From the IMG/VR virus record IMGVR_UViG_3300008517_000203, positions 1-36,859 of that record: a DNA stretch of 36,859 nucleotides; one strand, written 5' to 3'. This stretch comes from a virus. The notes beneath the pieces are model-generated. The model was given only the letters and a program-made list of their open reading frames with translations, was not told the origin of the DNA and searched no databases. The translations under genes were made by a program, and so were the position numbers. Of the stretch, positions 32,511-36,859 are shown in pieces (the first letter of the stretch is position 1; each line of letters begins with the position of its first letter).

Positions 32511-33173
32511 ATGGGATACGAGAAACTGACCCCCAAGCTGTTCGCAGAAGGTCTGGCGAACGGGAAGTACAACACGTTCGTCGGAGCTAACCGTGCCATC
32601 GGTAGGATGGAAATCTCAGAGGCACAGAAGACCAAGTGCCGGACCATGGCGGAGGAGAAACTCTCCGGTAAGGCTCCCAAGGCGAAGGCTGCGAAGAAGA
32701 CTGCCAAGAAGGCTGCGAAGAAGACGAGGAAGACGAAGAAGTTCGCCAAGAAGGCTGCGAGTAAGGTGGGGCCGGGTAAGGGCCGGAAGAAGAAGGCTGC
32801 CAAGAAGGTCGCGAAGAAGGCTGCCAAGCCAGCGAAGCCGGCGAAGGCTGCCAAAGCTGCTCCCAAGAAGGTGCAGGACACCTCGCTCGATCGAATCCAC
32901 TTGATCGGAGAGCGTGTGGGTACGGTGACCCAGGCATTGCAGACGCTCGAGCGCGCCAAGGAGCTCGCCGGCGTCGACATCACCAGGCCGGCCGAGCGGG
33001 CAGTGCAGGTGATCGACCGGTCCATGGAACAGCTGGCCAATCAGATGGACCCTACTGGGGCCCACGCCGTGCCTGACAATGGTGCTGGTAGCCCAGCCGT
33101 AGCGAGGGCCTTTGCTGAGACTGCCCCGGCGGCAGTTCCTCCGCCCACCACCTCGCCGACGACCCCAGGCTAA
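32511..33173 (+). CDS. Histone H1-like Lys/Ala-rich DNA-binding protein
   Basis: The N-terminal 50 residues are a small mixed domain (TPKLFAEGLANGKYNTFVGA). Residues 53-122 are almost only Lys, Ala, Pro and Arg in KKAAKK-type repeats like eukaryotic and bacterial H1-like proteins, which bind and bend DNA without sequence preference. The C-terminus is helical and then Pro/Ala-rich. It could compact phage DNA or affect host nucleoid structure. Low-complexity repeats of this kind also arise by slippage, so the N-terminal domain is the part to compare. Stop codons overlap with the next minus-strand gene. Confidence 0.75.
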   Translation: MGYEKLTPKLFAEGLANGKYNTFVGANRAIGRMEISEAQKTKCRTMAEEKLSGKAPKAKAAKKTAKKAAKKTRKTKKFAKKAASKVGPGKGRKKKAAKKVAKKAAKPAKPAKAAKAAPKKVQDTSLDRIHLIGERVGTVTQALQTLERAKELAGVDITRPAERAVQVIDRSMEQLANQMDPTGAHAVPDNGAGSPAVARAFAETAPAAVPPPTTSPTTPG

Positions 33174-33613
33174 GCGCTGCCAGACAGCGGTCTCCACAAG
33201 AGGCCCAGGCACCGACGTCCACCATCAGCGACCTTTCCTAGGACCCGAACATCACCGTGGTCCTCGATGGGGATCTTCCAACACTTGGAACCGTGAACGG
33301 TCTCTAGGATGAGGCGGACCTCTGCGTCCTTCTTCTCGATGACCAAGATCCCATACGACTGAGTGTCGAGCATGAAGCGTTTGATCCGCTTCATCCTTTC
33401 CCCTTCGCTGCCTATCAGCATGCGAATGAAAGGTTGGTCGGTAGTCTCACCCTTGTAGGTGACATCGTCAGCCGGCCAGGAGACCGCGATGTCGTGGTAT
33501 ATTCCACGCCGCCACGTGTCATACACGTACTTGAACATGAGCTTCACGCGCCTGGCCAGCTCGTCGTGGATGAACCTCTCTGAAACTATGTCCTCGTAGC
33601 TCGGTTCGTCCAT
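33170..33613 (-). CDS. Unassigned 147-aa protein
   Basis: The minus-strand frame from ATG 33613 to TAG 33170 gives a well-balanced alpha/beta protein (FKYVYDTWRRGIYHDIAVSW, then MLIGSEGERMKRIKRF and AEVRLILETVHGSKCWKI). It is divergent from the gene starting at 33617, only 3 nt away (CATGTCATG). No clear ribosome binding site precedes either start. Family not recognised. The stop overlaps the H1-like gene's stop. Confidence 0.6.
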   Translation of the reverse strand: MDEPSYEDIVSERFIHDELARRVKLMFKYVYDTWRRGIYHDIAVSWPADDVTYKGETTDQPFIRMLIGSEGERMKRIKRFMLDTQSYGILVIEKKDAEVRLILETVHGSKCWKIPIEDHGDVRVLGKVADGGRRCLGLLWRPLSGSA

Positions 33614-33616
33614 GTC

Positions 33617-33904
33617 ATGACCGTAACACGAAGAGCTCTAGCCCGGTTCAGAAAATCTATGACCGCGCTGGCGCCACGTGTGGAGAAGTCTACTCACGCC
33701 AAGCTCGTCTTCCTTGGCCACGATGACGGTACCTTTACCGTCCAGGCTAACTGGGATGAGAGGGGTCAGGAGAAGACCTTCAAGAAGAGGTACGATCACC
33801 AGGAGGTGTTCGGTACCAGCATCAATCACCGACGCACGAGGCACCGTCCGTGTGTCTACGCTCGCCAACTGACGAGCGCCATTCTGAGAGCGAGAGGGAT
33901 ATGA
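33617..33904 (+). CDS. Small basic protein, 95 aa
   Basis: ATG 33617 or an in-frame ATG at 33659 could be the start; neither has a good binding site. The protein is basic (ALARFRKSMTALAPRVEKS) with a central beta part (KLVFLGHDDGTFTVQANWDE) and an Arg-rich end. It overlaps the next gene (ATGA) by 4 nt. Function unknown. Confidence 0.55.
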   Translation: MTVTRRALARFRKSMTALAPRVEKSTHAKLVFLGHDDGTFTVQANWDERGQEKTFKKRYDHQEVFGTSINHRRTRHRPCVYARQLTSAILRARGI

Positions 33905-34116
33905 GTTCGAGTGACGAGTCCCTGAAGCAGTACACCAAGGGGATGGCGAAGAAGTATTTTGACAAGGGGTATGAGGTGAAGTGTACGAAGTTCGACGATC
34001 AGGATTGTCCGTCTGAGTACATCGTCACCTTCACCAAGAAGTTCCGCTTTGAGGGTGATGCCCTAGTCTGGATTCAAGAAGCTATCGAAAAGGGAGTCGT
34101 TACTGGTGACTCCTGA
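33901..34116 (+). CDS. Small protein, 71 aa
   Basis: I start at ATG 33901 (overlap ATGA with the previous stop, GAGAGGG upstream). Residues 10-50 read as alternating charged strands and helix (GMAKKYFDKGYEVKCTKF, then SEYIVTFTKKFRF). Function unknown. Confidence 0.6.
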   Translation: MSSSDESLKQYTKGMAKKYFDKGYEVKCTKFDDQDCPSEYIVTFTKKFRFEGDALVWIQEAIEKGVVTGDS

Positions 34117-34153
34117 CTGTCAAAGTCCAACTTGGACAGGAGACTAAAAACTG

Positions 34154-34480
34154 ATGAGTGAGATCGACCACGAGCCCGAGGTAGTTTGCCTCCTGGGCTC
34201 GACGAAGTTCAAGGATCACATCATGGGAGTTGCCCAGCGTGAGACGCTGAAGGGAAACATCGTACTCATCCATGGGTTCTTCCATCATGTAGACATGGTT
34301 CCCATCACGGATGAGCAGAAGCAGATGATCGACGACTTGATGATCCGAAAGATCAACATGTCCAACCGTTGTGTGGTCGTCAACGTGAACGGCTACATCG
34401 GCAAGACTACTCGTCGTGGCATCGATGCTGCTAGGGCAGGTGGTAAGAAGGTCGATTACCTAGAGAAGCCGGGTGGCTAA
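34154..34480 (+). CDS. Nucleoside 2-deoxyribosyltransferase-like (DUF4406-type) protein
   Basis: VCLLGSTKFKDH (11-22) is the Rossmann-like G-S-T-x-F-K start, NIVLIHGFF the second strand, and CVVVNVNGYIGKTTRRGIDA (73-92) the third strand and helix, ending VDYLEKPG. This matches phage and bacterial DUF4406 / nucleoside 2-deoxyribosyltransferase-like proteins of about 100 residues. Members act on, or are thought to act on, nucleosides or nucleotide sugars. With ThyX nearby it suggests a role in phage nucleotide supply or base modification; that link is inference. The next gene overlaps its stop by 8 nt. Confidence 0.7.
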   Translation: MSEIDHEPEVVCLLGSTKFKDHIMGVAQRETLKGNIVLIHGFFHHVDMVPITDEQKQMIDDLMIRKINMSNRCVVVNVNGYIGKTTRRGIDAARAGGKKVDYLEKPGG

Positions 34481-34862
34481 GCTGAAGTGGCCTTCAAAAC
34501 TGTACGATCACGATGGGGCATGTGACGTCAACAAACACGTAGACGTACTGCTGCAGTTTGCTCAGGGAGTGTTCGAGGCCACCGTCGATATTGGAGATGA
34601 GGGTTACCAGACTGAGCTAGAGGTAGAGGGAGGAGAGCTGGCTAGAAGAATCCTCGCCTTCGATGGGCACATCAAGGAAGGTGGTGAGCTTCCAGATTGT
34701 TGGAAACCACCCAAGAAAGAGATGACCAACAGGGAGAAGGAAGCCACCGTTCTCTGGCTCGATGCATTGGAGACCGTGCTCGATGATATGTGCGCGGATG
34801 AGCCCTACACCAGGGATGAGTTGCTAGTCGGTTTGAAGTACGCAGTGAAGAGGAAGACATGA
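34473..34862 (+). CDS. Unassigned 129-aa protein
   Basis: Start is GTG 34473, overlapping the previous gene by 8 nt. The protein has a mixed N-terminal half (HVDVLLQFAQGVFEATVDIG) and a helical C-terminal half (EATVLWLDALETVLDDM) ending in a basic tail. It was not recognised. The stop overlaps the next start (ATGA). Confidence 0.65.
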   Translation: MAKLKWPSKLYDHDGACDVNKHVDVLLQFAQGVFEATVDIGDEGYQTELEVEGGELARRILAFDGHIKEGGELPDCWKPPKKEMTNREKEATVLWLDALETVLDDMCADEPYTRDELLVGLKYAVKRKT

Positions 34863-35293
34863 AGACACTTGATGGAGTGATCAAGACGTTCACAAACTTA
34901 CGTGAGCTCAGGGAGGAGTTGTACATCCACGAACCATGTGGCGGACCGCTGCACATCATCACCGACGATGGAAATATCGATGGTGACCACCTCGTGTTCT
35001 GCTACCGGTACCTGCATGAGGGGGACTACACGGCATACATAATGTCCATCTGCAAATCCATCTTGCATGAGCTGATGTTGCTGGAGAAGGCGCAGAGGGT
35101 GGTGTGGTGGTTGGAGGGGGCCATCACTGAGTTGGGTAGAGATCCAACGCAACTGGCTTTCCAGGCTCGAGATTGCCATGTGGAGTGGAGGGAGAACGGT
35201 TGCTACGACGCCCTACTAGTGAACAATCGAGGAGTTGTCTGGGAAGGCTTGGAGCAAGTGCGAGAACGAAAGAATACTGGGGTGAAGGAGTGA
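34859..35293 (+). CDS. Unassigned 144-aa protein
   Basis: ATG 34859 overlaps the previous stop (ATGA). The protein reads GGPLHIITDDGNIDGDHLVF near residues 28-47, then helical (SILHELMLLEKAQRVVWWLE) with a C-terminal strand region (ALLVNNRGVVWEGLEQV). Family unknown. The next gene starts at a GTGA overlap. Confidence 0.65.
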   Translation: MKTLDGVIKTFTNLRELREELYIHEPCGGPLHIITDDGNIDGDHLVFCYRYLHEGDYTAYIMSICKSILHELMLLEKAQRVVWWLEGAITELGRDPTQLAFQARDCHVEWRENGCYDALLVNNRGVVWEGLEQVRERKNTGVKE

Positions 35294-35592
35294 ACCTGGC
35301 GACTGAGTACGCAACGGCGACTGAGTACAACCTAGCTACACTCAGTGAGCTCTGTCACCTCAAGTCCAGCAGTCAGTCTCGTATCAGAAGGCAGACGAAC
35401 ATCTGCCGGACCATGCTGCAGGTGTGTCAGGAGTACTACACGGACATCGAGTTCGGGACCTGCCGGTCTGATGTACGTACTCTGTTCGCGCGTACTGCAC
35501 CTCGAGTGCACGAGATATTGAAAGCTGCGAAGGAAGAACCGGAGGGCCTTGAAGGGGCCCTCATCAGATGGAGAAGGAAGCTAGTGGGATGA
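35290..35592 (+). CDS. Unassigned helical protein, 100 aa
   Basis: I use GTG 35290, which overlaps the previous stop (GTGA) and has GAAGGA just before it. A longer start would sit inside the previous gene. It begins MNLATEYATATEYNLATLSE and then helical, with three Cys spread out. Not recognised. Confidence 0.55.
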   Translation: MNLATEYATATEYNLATLSELCHLKSSSQSRIRRQTNICRTMLQVCQEYYTDIEFGTCRSDVRTLFARTAPRVHEILKAAKEEPEGLEGALIRWRRKLVG

Positions 35593-35813
35593 AGAACGCC
35601 ATCATCCTGAGAGGCAAGCCCTTCGATTGGGAGGCAGCGAAACCCGCTGCTCAGAATGTCGTGGATGAAGAGGGAGAGGTGAACTGGCGCAACGCTATGA
35701 ATGCTGACCCTGGGGTGATGAAGTGCCCCAACTGCGACGTGCTCTTGTGGCGTGAGGGAGAGTTCGTCGAGTGCCCTGACTGCCACCATCAATTCAGTAC
35801 AGGAAGGAACTAA
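35589..35813 (+). CDS. Small zinc-ribbon protein, 74 aa
   Basis: ATG 35589 overlaps the previous stop; an ATG at 35568 is less likely. The second half has CPNC and CPDC (Cys-x2-Cys pairs about 15 residues apart), a classic zinc ribbon, ending in HHQFSTGRN. Nucleic-acid or protein binding is likely. It sits directly before thyX and overlaps its start by one base (TAATG). Confidence 0.65.
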   Translation: MKNAIILRGKPFDWEAAKPAAQNVVDEEGEVNWRNAMNADPGVMKCPNCDVLLWREGEFVECPDCHHQFSTGRN

Positions 35814-36586
35814 TGAACATCATCAAATCAGGCTACACCATCCTGGGCATCTTCCCAGATGAAGAAGACTGCCTACAGTGGCTCGAGCGCATCGGGCGCA
35901 CCTGCTACAAGTCAGAGGACAAGATTACTGAGGAGAGCGCACCGAAGTTCGTGCGCAGTATCCTGAAGCTGGACCGGATGGAGAAGCTGGCGGACAAGTT
36001 TCTGAGTATCGCCAGAGACCCAGAGTACGACGGTGCTAAGGACGCGGTGATGGCTTTGATGGACGCGGTTCATGCCATGCTCGCCGACCCACCACACGAG
36101 AGCGTCATCGAGCACAGCCTCATCACTGTGAGGTTCGTGTTCGACCGGGGCATCAGCCACGAGATGGTGAGGCATAGGCTGTGTGCCTTCAGTCAGGAGT
36201 CCACTCGGTACTGCAACTACAACAAGGGCGACGACGGCATCAACGTCATCGACCCGGGCTCCGTCTTGTTCCAGGGGGATGGTGTCTACCACAGGGCCCG
36301 CCTGGTCGATTGGGAGCAGGCGATGCGCTATGCCGAGATGGGCTATCAGGAGCTCATCGATGGTGGGGCCAAGCCGCAGGAGGCGCGTAGTGTCCTGCCC
36401 AACTCGTTGAAAACCGAGATAGTCGTCACGGCCAACTTCAGGGAGTGGCGGCACATCTTCCGGCTGCGCACCAGCAAGAAGGCCCACCCGCAGATGCGCG
36501 AAGTAGTCGTCCCTCTCCTTCGTGAGCTGAAAGCGAAACCCAATCTGGGGCTGTTGTTCGAGGACATCGAGGTGGGGGATGGCTGA
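35813..36586 (+). CDS. thyX: Flavin-dependent thymidylate synthase
   Basis: ThyX makes dTMP from dUMP with FAD, NADPH and methylene-tetrahydrofolate. It has no relation to ThyA. The motif RHRLCAFSQES (120-130) fits the diagnostic RHR-x7-S. ESVIEH and RGISHEMVRH precede it, and NFREWRHIFRLRTSKKAHPQ follows, as in this family. The length of 257 is normal. ATG 35813 shares a base with the previous stop; AGGAAGGAAC before the ATG contains the binding site. Many phages carry it to feed DNA replication. The next gene overlaps the stop by 8 nt. Confidence 0.92.
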   Translation: MNIIKSGYTILGIFPDEEDCLQWLERIGRTCYKSEDKITEESAPKFVRSILKLDRMEKLADKFLSIARDPEYDGAKDAVMALMDAVHAMLADPPHESVIEHSLITVRFVFDRGISHEMVRHRLCAFSQESTRYCNYNKGDDGINVIDPGSVLFQGDGVYHRARLVDWEQAMRYAEMGYQELIDGGAKPQEARSVLPNSLKTEIVVTANFREWRHIFRLRTSKKAHPQMREVVVPLLRELKAKPNLGLLFEDIEVGDG

Positions 36587-36859
36587 TTGTGTAGGCTGCG
36601 GCTACTGCTGTCAGAAGGCCCAGTGTGTAGCCGGGCAGAACATCTACGGTCTCAAGGATGGTGTGTGCACTGGGCTGGTGTGGGATGAGCAGGCGCAGCG
36701 CTACTGGTGCCTGCTCATCCAGGAGACAACTGGTCGGGCACAGGAGGCTGACAAGGAAGGGCTGGCCATCGGTGCTGGCTGCAGCAGTTCAATGTTCAAC
36801 ACTCAGCGGGAAGAGACAATAGTTAGGAGGAAGCATGCACGTCATAGCTGCATTCATGG
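36579..36859 (+). CDS. Cys-cluster protein, YkgJ-like, 3' end outside window
   Basis: ATG 36579 with GAGGTGGGGG upstream. The frame stays open to the window end, 93 residues so far. It begins MADCVGCGYCCQKAQCVAG, then GVCTGL and a WCLLI strand. C-x2-CG-x-CC is like the Fe-S/zinc cluster of YkgJ-type proteins. The function of that family is not clear. Another start (36835) with AGGAGG lies within its 3' part, so this gene should end soon after the window. Confidence 0.6.
   Translation, partial: MADCVGCGYCCQKAQCVAGQNIYGLKDGVCTGLVWDEQAQRYWCLLIQETTGRAQEADKEGLAIGAGCSSSMFNTQREETIVRRKHARHSCIH
36835..36859 (+). CDS. Start of next gene, cut by window end
   Basis: ATG 36835 has AGGAGG 4 nt upstream (36825-36830). 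The first residues are MHVIAAFM. Only eight codons are visible, so nothing can be said of function; the binding site is the main evidence. Confidence 0.45.

Noticed and set aside
32593-32904. Arg-rich frame in the Lys/Ala repeat region of the H1-like gene
   Set aside because: It is the shifted reading of AAG/GCC repeats and follows from low-complexity sequence.
1-36859. tRNA genes, CRISPR arrays, insertion sequences, integrase or attachment sites
   Set aside because: No cloverleaf, spaced repeat array, transposase or integrase motif was seen while reading both strands; a tRNA scan would be the decisive check.

Overview
The window is a late-gene segment of a tailed double-stranded DNA phage (or prophage) with a contractile tail. 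The evidence is a large terminase subunit, a prohead-protease-like protein, a probable HK97-type major capsid protein, neck-type proteins, a long tail sheath and a tail-tube-like protein, all in the usual virion order. There are no ribosomal or cellular housekeeping genes, tRNAs, CRISPR arrays or insertion sequences that I can see. Genes are tightly packed with ATGA, GTGA and TGATG overlaps and good AGGAGG-type ribosome binding sites, so the host is a bacterium. Base composition is moderately GC-rich. I cannot name the host.

Layout. Positions 1-5000: the end of a virion protein, a small minus-strand gene (1275-1448, 57 aa), two unassigned plus-strand genes and the large terminase (3230-4993). 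An antisense ORF (2878-3231) shares its start region with the terminase. Positions 5000-6250: two minus-strand genes, a helix-turn-helix protein and a 66-aa protein, with a 13-bp inverted repeat between them. Positions 6251-14219: head genes (internal or scaffold-like proteins, protease-like protein, major capsid protein), closed by a strong hairpin terminator at 14254-14285. Positions 14319-22271: decoration, neck and internal proteins. One of these carries a ferritin-like N-terminal domain. Positions 22315-29633: sheath, tube, small tail-region proteins and two membrane/coiled-coil proteins.

Positions 29605-32156 are a minus-strand accessory block: a cysteine-peptidase-like protein (lysin candidate), a Cys-rich 66-aa protein, a zinc-binding protein, a gene whose reading frame shifts by +1 at a CCC-C site, and a dual-specificity phosphatase. 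Positions 32261-36859 are mostly plus-strand small genes: a histone-H1-like Lys/Ala-rich protein, a 2-deoxyribosyltransferase-like protein, several unassigned proteins, thymidylate synthase ThyX and a truncated Cys-cluster protein.

How the parts fit. Terminase, protease and capsid proteins build and fill the head. The neck, sheath and tube genes build the tail. At least seven proteins of this module carry glycine-zipper hydrophobic hairpins, and many carry a short 'hydrophobic-x-x-K-x-A' motif, which suggests a family of proteins packed inside the head and ejected with the DNA. The sheath carries three inserted copies of a small domain that also occurs alone in a 153-aa protein. No portal, tape-measure or baseplate gene was recognised, so these probably lie outside the window.
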